Assembly (NCBI GenBank): GCA_004352715.1
Contig: SCFE01000047.1
Location: 1,153,322-1,217,321 of the forward strand
DNA from: Hofstenia miamia
Lineage: Eukaryota > Xenacoelomorpha > Acoela
Reading direction: 5' to 3'
DNA length: 64,000 nucleotides
Part shown: positions 10,309 through 22,274 of the stretch, piece after piece
Layout: every line of letters starts with the position of its first letter
Position numbering within the stretch: position 1 is the first letter of the stretch
The notes under the pieces: model-generated
The model's input: the letters and a program-made list of their open reading frames with translations, nothing else
The model's database searches: none
Told to the model about the DNA's origin: nothing
Made by a program: the position numbers and the translations under genes

Positions 10309-11260
10309 ATGTTTTATTTGACTGTAAAAAGACTTGGCAGTAATAATTTACAAATGCGAAAATTTCAGAAATGCATTATTGAGTTTTAATGTAATCTGTT
10401 CTACATCGTGCAATTTTATTGTGTTTTAAATAGAATGCTTTCGTCGGATATGAATATTTTTTTAAATAGAATATAACGTGTGAAGGATGAGTCGAATTAT
10501 GTTTTGTTTTTTCAAATTCTTTTTGTAAATTTTCATAGATAATTGTATTTATCAGTTGAAGTTATTTGCGGATTATTTTCCCTGCACGTTTTATAATGAT
10601 ATCCAATCTTTCAATTTTTGCAGAACAGATGACAAATGAAGCATACATCATTTTGCTAACAATTTCAGTTTTATAAAATAGTTCTAAATCCTTTTTATTG
10701 AATCCTTTCGTCTTTAAGAATGCAAAAAGTGCAAGTGATTTCTGTCCTTTTTTCATTCTTTTTGTTATTTCTAATTCTAAACTCAAGCTTTTATCTATTT
10801 ATGGACCTTATAACTATGAATTTGTAACTTGCTTAAGCTCTGGTCTAATTACAAGTAGACGTGGTGGTGAAAGTACTCCCCTTGTAGCATTGACTCCATT
10901 TTTTCAGCAGCTTGTTTAGATTTATCTGCATTTTTTGTCTTCAATTTTCTTGATCACGCTATTTCTTTCATGATACGCTTTATCTTCATTTGTACAGTTT
11001 ATTGTATATGGTCTATCATCAGCAAACATTGCAAGAGATCATTTATTTATTTTTAAGTCATTTATTAATATAGAGAACAGTTGTGGTCCATGTACTGTTC
11101 CTTGTGGCAGCCCCTTAGATTTCAGTAGTGGTTGTGAGAGACTTCCATCTATGTGTGTAATAAGTGATCTATTTTCTAAAAATATTTGTACCAGAGTATG
11201 TAAATCTCTAACTCTTCATGCTCATCTAAGCAGCTTAGTTAAATATGATTTGTATTGGAC
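10309..11260 (-). pseudogene. LINE reverse transcriptase to 3' end, third family
   Basis: On the minus strand, FLENRSLITHIDGSLSQ and LPQGTVHGPQLFSILINDL (motif B) are followed, after a stop, by MFADDRPYT (motif C). Further along, 10562-10786 is open for 74 codons with FNKKDLELFYKTEIVSKMMY and AGKIIRK, typical of the thumb and C-terminal part of jockey/CR1-type LINEs. AATAAA lies just before the TATC repeat tail, so the 3' end is complete. Internal stops show it is a relic. The second Gly-Pro of the usual PQG..LGP motif is kept as HGP. Confidence 0.75.
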
Positions 11261-12737
11261 ACTGATGTACTTTTATATCAATGCTTCCATCATTCTGTTG
11301 GGGTGATTACTACCTGGCCTAAATACCATGAGGATTTCAAAACATTTGATGATATCATAGTCGTTTTCTTTTCAAATGTTGGCCAAGATGACATCATTGA
11401 CACTGGAAAATATAATAACATTTGGTAGTTTTCTGATTTTATCTTTCTTCTAAATCAGTGATCTGCTTAATGATGGGTTGGCCCATTTTGTACACAGTAT
11501 ATGGTGTATTTTTGGAGTTGAGAAGTAAGCAGTTTTCTTGCTGTTTATCCATAAGTCTGCATACAGCTTTTTTCAAGTTCAGTGATTTTGTAGTTTATCA
11601 TGAATGTGGTGTTATTGTAGAGATCAAGCTGGAGATTCCATGATTGTATGTTTTGTATTGTTTTTTGAGTAAAGGTGATAATTTGAAGCAGTTTTTGGTA
11701 GCAAATTTCTTCTCTAGGTCTTTTTAAAATCCTTGTGCAGATGTTATTTGAGCTCATCCAAATGTGCCTGGGTTATTTAAGAGTTTTTTGGTTTTTTGTT
11801 CAGGGTGGAATTTAGCAAATGCAGACTCTATGGTGAAGGTGATTTAGTCATTTCCTATCATTAACATTTCTAGTTCAAGTCTTAAGTAGCTTTCTATGAA
11901 GAGCAAGGTGACATTTGAAATAATACTGAGCTGAGCAGTTTTTCCTCTTGCTGTAGTTGAATCAGAGCTTTGAGTTTTCTTTGAATACTTTTATAAAGAA
12001 GGTAGCATGCAGATACATCTGTAGTTTCTGTAGAATTTTCAAATTTGCTGAAGCTCTGTTCTGGGCATCATGCTGATAATTACATGTAGAGTTCAATGTT
12101 TTGCTTTAAATAATAAGGTTTCTACAGTTTTTAACATAGTACTGCCTACTGTGTTGAATGCATTTGTAAAATATTTCTGAAAAACAGGTGATTTGAATCT
12201 TCATACAACTTGTAGAGGGTGTCAAAGATTGCACACACATGTGTCTCTTTGTGTTTTAGTGGAAAACAACCATATCTTTCTCATGTGGAAAGTTTGTCAA
12301 AGAGGCATTTTAAATTGATTACCTTAGTTATGTATTTCTTAAGATGATCAATTTTTCTGCATTTCTCCTTTAGTGGTTAATTAATATTGTATGTCTTTGT
12401 TAATTATTGTATACATATATTTTGATTTGTGTGAGTTGGCTATGTACATTTGCACTAGCAAAGGGTAATTGACTGAAACTGAATTTGCATTTGATTTAAG
12501 TAAAATACATGTGGTGTGTATCTGGATCAAGGATTTTAGAAATTTGACACTGTAGTATTTATTTTATGCCTAACCATTGATCTGTGGTTATCCAATATGT
12601 AGAGATATTTCAGTTAACAAGAATGTCAATGAATATCATGTTTGTAATGCCATTTTAGGCATTTCCATTGTATATAGGCCCTGGCAGATGTTGTGAAAGT
12701 CTTTGGGGAACTGTTCTAGGTCCAATACAGTATCAAT
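11261..12737. other. Unassigned region, possibly upstream part of the same LINE
   Basis: The minus strand has short open stretches (for example 11545-11757 and around 11790-11870) that could be the LINE body before the RT core, but I recognise no motif in them. The base composition (TG-rich plus strand) is like that of the adjacent LINE rather than the AT-rich spacers. Confidence 0.3.
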
Positions 12738-13554
12738 CCAGATAACAATTTTGGTTGTTTTTACGTTCTTTATGATTGTTTCATACTTTTGGTTGTTGCA
12801 GCAACCATTAACATCATAATAACAACCATTAATACTAATTTGAGCAACTAAAAATGTGATAATTTAAGACTTAAGCAGATGCTTGCAAATAGAACTCACT
12901 TCATCATTTTGATTACTAGATCATTTTTATATAAAGAACAGAATTGCAAAAAGCTTTTGTGAAATATTAAATTTGTGAAAAATTATAATATATTTGGTAA
13001 GCGAATTTTCAAAATAATTTATTCATGAATATTTGGACACCTTCAAATTATCTGTCAGATAAAAAAGTTACATTTGAGCAGAAGAGATTCTTTACAATTT
13101 AAAAAAGTATTATTTCAAAATTATACTTAACTTTAAAAGTTTAAATTTTTGTTAAATTTGGCAGATTTTTATGCTTATTGTTATCATTTAAAATCAAGAC
13201 ATTCATTCAAAATTTCAGCAAATGTTGTATTTAATGTATTTATTGTATTACTGTTCTGCCCTTTGTTGGGCTTGTGTTAGTTTAAACAGCAATGTTTGAA
13301 CTGATTATCAATATAAATTTGATGTATTGCATATAAAAGTAATGCTAGAACAATCATGGGCAACATAAAATAACGTTGTTACGACCTAAAAATAGTGCTT
13401 TTTTATTCAGAAAAAACAACCAAAAAGCAACCTAATGTGACGTTGTTGGAACAACGTTGTTTAGACCAGTCAAAAGGGTACCATTTCAACGTTAAAACAA
13501 CCATAAAAAAACAACTAAAAAACAACGTTGTTTAGACCAAAATTTGTTATCTGG
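12738..13554. mobile_element. Inverted-repeat element of 817 bp (non-autonomous DNA transposon)
   Basis: The left end reads CCAGATAACAATTTTGG and the right end, reverse-complemented, CCAGATAACAAATTTTGG. The similarity continues less well into GTTGTTTTTACGTT against CTAAACAACGTTG. Inside the right half the sequence AACAACGTTGTTTAGACC occurs twice (near 13453 and 13521). I see no transposase frame. Neither TA nor an 8-bp duplication is obvious, so the superfamily is open. Confidence 0.65.
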
Positions 13555-13599
13555 GAAGTGAGGCTTTGCTTCAATCCTGAATCTAAATAAATGAGACTG

Positions 13600-15200
13600 T
13601 AACCATAATTCTCCTGCATGTTTTAGTAAGTGGTTCATGCATTGCACCATTTTTTGTTTTCTCTGTCAACTGACTTAAAGAAAATATATTAGTAAGTTCA
13701 AGCAGTTGCTTTTAATTGATTCAATTTGTTCAAATGCTTTTCTACTTTGATAAATTTGTGAATGTCTTTCAGTATGAATATTGTACTTGAATATAGTGTG
13801 GATGGTACTATGTGAGTAGTCCCAACTGATTTCTCTATGCTGATTTTGATTAACATTGGAATAGCAATAGTAAGAATCTATGAACACATTTTCTGTCTCT
13901 TCAGAGAGTTTGTTTGAACTGAAATATGTGTGCTTTGATGCAATATAGTAAGCATGAGGTACTTCACCTTTGACATTTGACATTTTTGTTATTTAGGTTT
14001 GGTATTTTTCTAAATATCTTCTGCTTCTATCTTGTGAAGAGGTCTAATAATTTGGCATTTGACAGGGAAGTGGGAAATGGATGGCAGTCTGAGGTATGTT
14101 TAACAGCTGCAGGTTTGGTTCAAGGAAGAGAGACAGAGGATGTTAATGATATATCATTGTTAGCTATTGGATGCTTACCTGGTAAATATAAACTACTAGA
14201 GATATCAGGAGCTGATATCAACTCATAGTCCAAATGAGATGCATGTATGCTGACTAAGACTTCAAGAGATATCATGCAAATCACTGAGGAGGTATATAGA
14301 GATTTACAAGATGATTTATAACACTCTCTACTAGATGCTAGGAATTTCATAAATTTCAGCATTTAAAGACAAAAATGGAATATTAACCATTCTTTATTGT
14401 TAACATTTTGTTTAGCTAATCTAGTGGGCTTTCTATGCCTTTGGTAATTGAGTTTTGACGTTTCATTTAATTTACTTAAATAATTATCATTCTCAAAATT
14501 TGTTAGTCCAGCTATTTCATAATGCTTGGTAGTATCATTCTGAATTAGTTTAAAGTTATTTAGAGAATCAATGTGACCTTGTGTGAAGTCTTTAGAAGTA
14601 TGTTTTAATCATTAGAAATTTGCAATTTTACTGTTTTTAGTTCATATCTTGAGGAAGTACTTTGGTAATATTGTAAGGTCTTAATCAAATGCTAGCAGTT
14701 TACAATCATTCATAGCACCAAGGAGGAATTGATAAACTTCATCTGCAGCTTTTTCTGGTTCACCATGAAGAGATCTGCTACAACAGTGTTGTTAGCAGTT
14801 CAGCTCTTTTTGGTATTAGCACAGATAATTTCATGAGTGAAATTAAGTATCTTTATCAGTTTTCAGTCATAATTTATATTACTACTATAATTATTGACTA
14901 ACATAGAGATAGGAGTAGGTGCTTTTTGCACAAACACAGCTTTACATGGTGTGAGTTTAATTGCTCTTAAAAATTAATTTTATCTTGAAGGTTCATCATT
15001 TATAAATGCTTGGATTCATTGTTTTAACTATGCATCATAGCTGATGCTCATAGACAACATTACAGGAAATTGAACTGTTATTGTAGAATCACTGAGTTGA
15101 AGCTAGACAGAACTTTGCCAGAGGACTTATTGTCAAAGCAGAAGGTCGCTGAGGTGAACATATACTAGAGCAACAGTGATTCTAGTGAATAAAAGAACAC
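13600..15200 (-). other. Unclassified decayed coding-like region
   Basis: The minus strand holds several open stretches that look like fragments of one protein-coding element. One, around 14350-14600, contains GLTNFENDNYLSKLNETSKL and LAKQNVNNKEWLIFHF. Another, near 14700-14790, reads LHGEPEKAADEVYQFLLGAM. The open frames 13675-13983 and 14120-14362 are on the same strand. I cannot assign a family. Chance open reading in AT-rich DNA is the alternative. Confidence 0.3.
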
Positions 15201-18200
15201 AGTTAAACTATTTCACTATTTACAGATGTTTGGGGTGTCTTATATACAATGCGTATTTACACTATTTGAAACATGAAAACAACTAGTCAACATGAAAAGT
15301 GCATGATCTGGCCAATAAGTAACAACAACTACCAACAAATGTTACACGCCACCCCAGGCCAGACTCCGCAATTTTTTGTTGCACCAATACATCAGCAAAA
15401 GCTTGAAATAATAACAAATGTCCTAAGCTAATTCATCACTTTAAAAATTTCAGTAAATTTTTATCTCCCTGTATTGTAGAGGGTAAACTTCAGGAATATA
15501 ATTTGGGAATATATTCCATCAAAACCTTCTAAGCTCATGGTAAAATGCCTATAGACAGTTTTTTAATATTCTAAATATTTTCTTCAATGAAATAGATGTA
15601 CAATCCAATTGGGATGTTCTACTTTAAGGGCTTTGGTGCTGCTTATTTACAAAAATAATTTGAACATGTGGCAGAAGCTACAGTAGAGCCCAAACTTCAT
15701 CAATGTGATTTTTTCAATGCAGACAGAAAATGCAATATCCATGCAGTTGGATACAAAAATATTTTCCAATTTAATTCTGCAATATTCATTGTTATTCTGA
15801 CTTAGAGTAAGATGTCCTGTAAATTGGGTGCTACATCTAATGTTGAACACTAATGGATATTTCAGTATAAAATGCCATTTTCTTACAATGTCATTAAATG
15901 TTCTCTCTTTTGATTACAGGTTTTCACATAAACTTTTGGAGAATAAATTTCAAATAGGTTAGATCATACATAAAAATTCTTGCAATTGCTTAATGAAAAT
16001 ATATCTTTAAGGATTTTTTATAGTTTGAATTCAAATAGCCAAATTTTTATGTTTGTAAATTAAAATGAAAATTGAAGAATTAAATTTTAATAATATAAAT
16101 TTTGAGGTGCATTGCATCTATATTATTGCAAGGAAAATTATGAATTTAGTAAGCTTTGGTTTATGGCTCTGAAATATAGCATTGAACAACTGTAGTATTG
16201 TGTAAATATGATTAGTAAATTTAAGAAAGCTTTTTTATTTTCCAATAATTCATTAGAAAGACATTTTATGTTAAAATAGTTCACTGTGCAAATAGCATTT
16301 TCTGAGGAATTTCTCCATTTTTTAAATTAAAATTAGCCTAGAATTAATGACATCTTTATACTACTACTTTAATTATATTTAAATTTGAAAATTTTATATG
16401 CACATAATTTAAGGACTTACCAAACATCAAACATGAATAATTTATTATTCCTTTCAGCCTAAGAATTGTGAAATAAATAATATATACTATATATATATAA
16501 ATTTCTCAAAAATGGAAAATAATTACAAAATTTCATTTCTGCACTAGCTTGGAATGAAATGGGCAACAGTATCTGCTGAACATACTAATAACCTGAAAAA
16601 AAACATTAAATTGCCTATGAATTTTTTCCGCCTAATCCTTATCCTTATATAATATAAACATTTATTCAATAAATTTACTTTCTGACCAGGAAAACTCAAA
16701 TTTTATTGAAAAGCAAGCTATCCAATGTTATGGATTAATAAAATATCTTAATGAGCCATAGGTACAAAATATGCTCACTTAAAAGTTCTCAAATCATGTA
16801 AACAGAATAACTTAGAGATAATTTTACAATTTCTTTGGTAAGCACTATCTACTATATTCCTATATGACTAAATTTGCAAATTCAATATCCTTTTTCTTTT
16901 AAATAATATAGAGTTCAATGGCTTCATTGCCAAATGACAACATTATCCAGAACTGAGTTGAATAGCAAAGCTTTGAATACCAAATTTACCTGTGATGTAG
17001 CTCTCAGTAAAATTCAATTTTTGGAAATAGCACAAAATTGTGCTATCTGCATAATTATCACAGTAGTGCATTGAAAGTGCGTGTCTGTATTTAACACTAA
17101 GTCTAAATTAGCAATCTCCTTTTTAAATACAAACCATTTTCAAACATTTTCAAATACATATTTAATAAAAATGATCCTATGAATTATTGAAAATTTAAGC
17201 TAAGTGATTTTCTGGAAATCATGTCCTGGAAAAGGAGATTTTTTTCAATGAAAATTCTGATTAATTAAGAAAGCCCACTTTTAGAAAAACTCAATATATT
17301 TGTATTAGATATCATAAAATAATTTGGGTACAATAGTACTGCAAATTGAATTTATCCCAAACAGATATTTTTTAGTCTAAGCATGATTAAGGGCAGCCCA
17401 GTGTTGGATTGGGCTAACTCTCACATTTGACTTTCCAAACACTAGCCTTTGAATAATTAAATGAATTCAGCTTCACTTCTAAGGAGAAATATCAATGAGT
17501 AGCTTAAGGCCAAATGCATATATGCCATTATTGCAACTTGATCAATACCATAGTAAACTGCAAATTTGTAGTCCTCTATGATCATTAGAAAGCTCTACAT
17601 CTATAACACCACAAAAGTCAATATATTTTTTTGCAATTAATTGACTTGATTACATGCTGGCTTTCAGTAGTTGGAGGGAATGAATCAGTGCAATTTGGGG
17701 TGAATCAGTTAAATTCATTATGCTCATCAAAAATTATAAGACATTCAAGAATCTGAAGCAATATGTGATATTCTTTACAAAAAAAAATCATATCACTATA
17801 AAGTCTAATCAAGATAGTCTGTGTATAAATCAGTGTTAGTCAGGGGATTTTCTATCTATTGCTCTATTGTATTTTTCATTTACTAACTGTTTTTATATTT
17901 ACTCTGATTGTTGTTACTGCCCCACAAATTACTATTACTTTTACACATAGATATTATGTGTAAGAACATTTGCATATAGAGATAAATAATGCTAGTAAAT
18001 TATGTTGGTTAGCACTTGAATACACTAACCTGAGTTGAGGCACATGTTGACCCAAACAGGAAAGTAATATTTTTGCAAATAATTATACTTTAGTCAAATG
18101 TATTATGCCAATGAATGAAGATCAAATATCTTCTAACATTCAATTTATTTTTGTTGTACTTGCAAACATATTCTAATAACAAATGTTGGAGTGTAGCTTT

Positions 18201-18212
18201 AAGAAAAGGAAA

Positions 18213-18248
<36 letters not shown>

Positions 18249-18523
18249 TTAAGGTGTTTGTTCATCTCTAATTGCGCAGCATTACCAGGCTTGTCCATAA
18301 CTTCATATGTAAGCATTTATTTATAGAATTGCAAATTATGGCCATAAAGTTAATAAAATGAAACTTTCTCCTGTAATAATGGTCTTAAGTGTAGCATAGT
18401 TAAGCATGCATTAAATAATTATTGATTTTCTCCATACCTAGCTTACTCATATTAATGCATTTATTTGAAATATGTAAGCAATATCATTGTAGTGAAAAAA
18501 TATAATACTGTTGATATCAACAA
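15201..18523. other. AT-rich non-genic DNA
   Basis: No recognisable gene, RNA or inverted-repeat element. It contains a short TA tract near 16480-16500 and a longer one at 18217-18242. Confidence 0.5.
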
Positions 18524-19040
18524 GAAATGAGGTGTATCTCACATAATAAGTATTTTTACTATTATCAAAAACCAGGCTTGCCATTGTGGGGTTTTTTCAT
18601 ACAAAAACCAATACAACACTAACTACTGTTGTGTCACACAACAGACACAGCACAACACAAGAATGTTATAAATATATTCATAAGATATCCGCTGAAAGGG
18701 AGATTCAAGGATACCAAATGCTTCGACCTGCATCTTACACCAAGTATTTTTTAAATAAGAAAATATAGCTGTTCAAATAGAGTACTGCGAGACTGACAAA
18801 AAAAACAAAACACGGGATTGGAACAGAACGAAGTAAATTTTAATGAACCTATTTTTCAGTGCATATCTTATGAATACATTAATACTCTGTTGTGGGTCAC
18901 AACCAAGGGCTTCTAAATTTAGAAGCCCTTGGTCACAACAGTCGTTTGCTGTTGTGTTGCGTATGAACCCCCACCCCAACGGCCAGTCTGGTTTTTGATA
19001 ATAGTAAAAAAAACTTATTGTGTGGGACCCACCTCACTTC
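18524..19040. mobile_element. Inverted-repeat element of about 517 bp with a central palindrome
   Basis: The two ends are inverted copies of about 85 bp: GAAATGAGGTG on the left against GAAGTGAGGTG on the right (reverse complement). Both continue through an identical 21-bp block that starts ACTATTATCAAAAACCAG, followed by a G-rich block ending TTCATAC. Inside lies a perfect 32-bp palindrome (18902-18933), and short GTTGTGT repeats surround it. No transposase and no clear target duplication are seen. Confidence 0.75.
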
Positions 19041-20978
19041 AAATTTGGCCTTTGCAATTTATTATTAATCAAACTTTGGGTATAAATTTTTATATTTAAA
19101 TATGATTATTAGTATTTTGACAACTGTGTTGTGCTCCAGTAATCTACTTTTTGTAATTTATAAGAAAATCACTGTTATTAATAAATATAATGAAAAATGC
19201 AATTTTTTGAAAATTAAAAGAAAAAATATTCACAGGCAATTGAAAATCATGACCTAGATTTATTATTCTCTTCTAACTTTTATTTGCAGTGTAATGCTAG
19301 CATTTTATATTTTTAGAATGTTGAAAATGATTACGTGATCGCTCTTTCTCATATGCTTGCTATGCATCCCAGTCAAGTGAGACTGTTCCAATATTAGATA
19401 TCATATAATTACTTAGACTTCGTCCCCAAAATCGTCAGATTTCAGCGAAATATTACACAGACATTTCAAAATTATTGAATTGCTTCAAAGACAGGCTAAA
19501 CAAACAAAAAGAATTCGGCAGTAAACATCTCGTTAGGAGTCTTTTTTACTTTTACTATTTATTATGAATTATAATTAAACGGAAATATTACCAAATTGCT
19601 CTCCGCAAACTCAACTCTTAGAAGATGTAAGCCACTGAAGTCTTGCATAAAGATATTAACTTAATGGAGATATCAGGCAATACACCTAATTATTTGGAAC
19701 AAACTTGGCATGTTTTCTCTTTTCAAAAAAATACAAAGCAGAATGATTATACATCAAAAATCACCAGAGAGGATGTATTTACTCGAAAAAGAAAGAAGCT
19801 ATTTAAAGCTGTATTTTCAGCTGTAAGAAACTTTCTAAAGCCATCCAATTTTTGACTTAGTACTGCAAGATTGGTGTATTTAAAACATAGGGTGATTTTG
19901 TAAACAATGTTTTTTAAATGTATTTTAAAATCTCTATCAGTATTTTTTAACTTAGTATTTGTCTCTAGATTTTCTTAACTGACTTTCTACCGAAGTCATG
20001 CAATGCATGTATATTGATTATTTTATTTTAATTCAATGTTTGCTACATATGCTTTCAGTAAAATTTTAGTACGCTGAAGCATCAAAACTTTATCTTAGGC
20101 ATATGATCTGTTTATAAACATTTTCAAAAAAACAGGTTTGCCAACCCTTAATATTTCTTCTGGCTTACTAAAAAATGTATTTGTCTAAATAAATCCTCAG
20201 ATAAACGATTCGGAAAATTATTTTTAATGATTGATACAATATATAACATAAATTTTGGAATTCTATTACATAATCTTTCATTATCTAGAAGCTTTGCAAG
20301 TAGACACTTGGGTTTTTATAAGATTCCAAAAGAAGCTACAAATCAGCTACGAAAAGACTGGAAGCAATTATATCGCAAAGTATTCTTCTGTTATTTTGTT
20401 TTGTTTTTTTGTCTTTTTATTAGTTTACTACCAATCAATGAATGATTTATAATGATTTTTGCAATTAGTGTTTTGATTGAATATTTATTCACTGCCAGTT
20501 TTGGTAGGAAATTTTGAAATAAAACATGCAAAATTGAATGGTATTCATTTTCTTTGTTAAAATTTGAATAAATTCTAAAATATGTTGCAAATCATATGGT
20601 CGATTAAACTAATTAATACACTTAAGTGTGATAATTATAAAATAAATTTAAACAAATTTTCATACTGCTCAATTAAATATTTCCACATAAGGTTTGGCAT
20701 ATCGTAATTCTTTGCTTATTGCCATATCCTAAATATATGCTTACCATATTGATTACCAAACGCTTACCATATCTTGGCAAGCGTTATGCATTGAAGCATG
20801 GAAGCCTATGCCAAGCACTCAATATTAGTTTGACTAAAGAAGTGCAAACAAGGAAATTTGACATTTATCACTTCAATCAATATAAATTATTTCAATGATG
20901 TTTCCTGATTATGTTAAGACGTCCATGATATTCTGCTAAAATCTTTTTTTGGCAACTTTTTTTTGTTGTACAGTTGTC
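19041..20978. other. AT-rich non-genic DNA
   Basis: Only short open stretches, none with a recognisable motif. Confidence 0.5.
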
Positions 20979-20980
20979 TA

Positions 20981-21533
20981 CAGGGTGTCCATTAAATATT
21001 TGCCAAAATAAAAGGCTGATAAATCGTATCTACATTATTCAATGGATGTAATTACGCTATGGTCTTGTCGATAATTTGTGGGGATTCGATTTTTTGTTCA
21101 AATGCTTCACCTTTCATTTCGATTTTCAAATTAATTATTTAAAAATCGTTCAGAATCAGTTTGCATTTAATTTAAAATGGATCTTGAACTTTCCGATAAA
21201 ATTTTGCTTTTGGAATGTTCTTTTATTGGTGGAAAGTCAATCACCACTGCCATACGAGCTTTCTGCACTGAAAAGCGGATAAAAAATGACCGCCACTAAC
21301 CACCTTTTAAATCAGTGGAGTACTTGATCAAAAAATTCTACGAAATTAGGGTAAATTAGATGTCCATTTCCCAAGTTTTCTCCGCAAATCAAACTAAAAA
21401 TGAAGCATGTAATATGAGCAAAAATCCAAATCCCCACACATAATAAGCAAGATAAGAACGTTACCATACTCATAAAACCATTTTCCTATGAATTATTAGC
21501 TTTAATTTTGGCAAGTATTTAATGGACACCCTG
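20981..21533. mobile_element. Tc1/mariner-type MITE, 553 bp
   Basis: The left end CAGGGTGTCCATTAAATA is repeated exactly, in reverse complement, at the right end (21516-21533), and the similarity continues a few bases further (TTTGCCAAAAT against CTTGCCAAAAT). The element is flanked on both sides by TA (20979-20980 and 21534-21535), the target duplication of Tc1/mariner elements. No transposase frame is present, so it would have to be moved by an enzyme coded elsewhere. Confidence 0.88.
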
Positions 21534-21535
21534 TA

Positions 21536-22274
21536 CATGATTTTTTTAGAAAGGTAATGAATAAATATCAAAACTATGAATTATGAACAAAAAACATATC
21601 AAATATAAATAATATCTACTGAAATGAAAAAGAAAATTGGCATAAAGCATTGGCAGCAATATATCCCTCCTCAGCTCATGCATGAGTTTCAAACCTTAAG
21701 CCACCCCCCGCACCCAGGTAGCCAATAAATCTAAGCTTCAAATTTGTTCAGCTAAATATAATAGAAATCACCTATGGAAAAGACAAGTGCTTCAAGTTTC
21801 CTTTTTAATATTTCAATATTTGGAAATCAGCATTAAGAAAAACAGTATTTGCTTCATCATATTTTAAAATTCTGGTTTAGACAAGTTTAGCTCCCAATGG
21901 AAAAAGCATTGAAAAATTTGATAATATAATATGATTTTATATATTTCAATGCATAAAATTGATCTGCATCTAATGTATGTATATAATTTATATTTATCTA
22001 TGATTTTATTTGTTTTGTAAAAGTAATTTTAGTTTATGATTGTATTTAAATAAAATAATTTTAATTTTTCCAAAAAAATATAGTTTCCTTAATAAAATTA
22101 TTTGGGCAATAAATTTCAAATTATGCTTTGCCGAAGAAAATTTAGTAAATTGATTTTAAGAAAATGGTTACTAGCCAAGGATTTCTAAGAAAAATTATAG
22201 TCAGGATAATATTGTATTTAACTATATTCATGAATAGAGACACAATTCATTATTTTTAATGAAATATATTACAA
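21536..22274. other. AT-rich DNA downstream of the dioxygenase gene
   Basis: Contains the presumed 3' UTR of the minus-strand dioxygenase gene just below 22275. An ATTAAA lies some 15-20 bases past the stop codon and AATAAA-type hexamers occur near 22005-22010, but in DNA this AT-rich they are weak evidence for a polyadenylation site. Confidence 0.35.

Noticed and set aside
17390-17425. Short AGCCCA...TGGGCT inverted repeat
   Set aside because: Arms of about six bases with no flanking element; too short to support anything.
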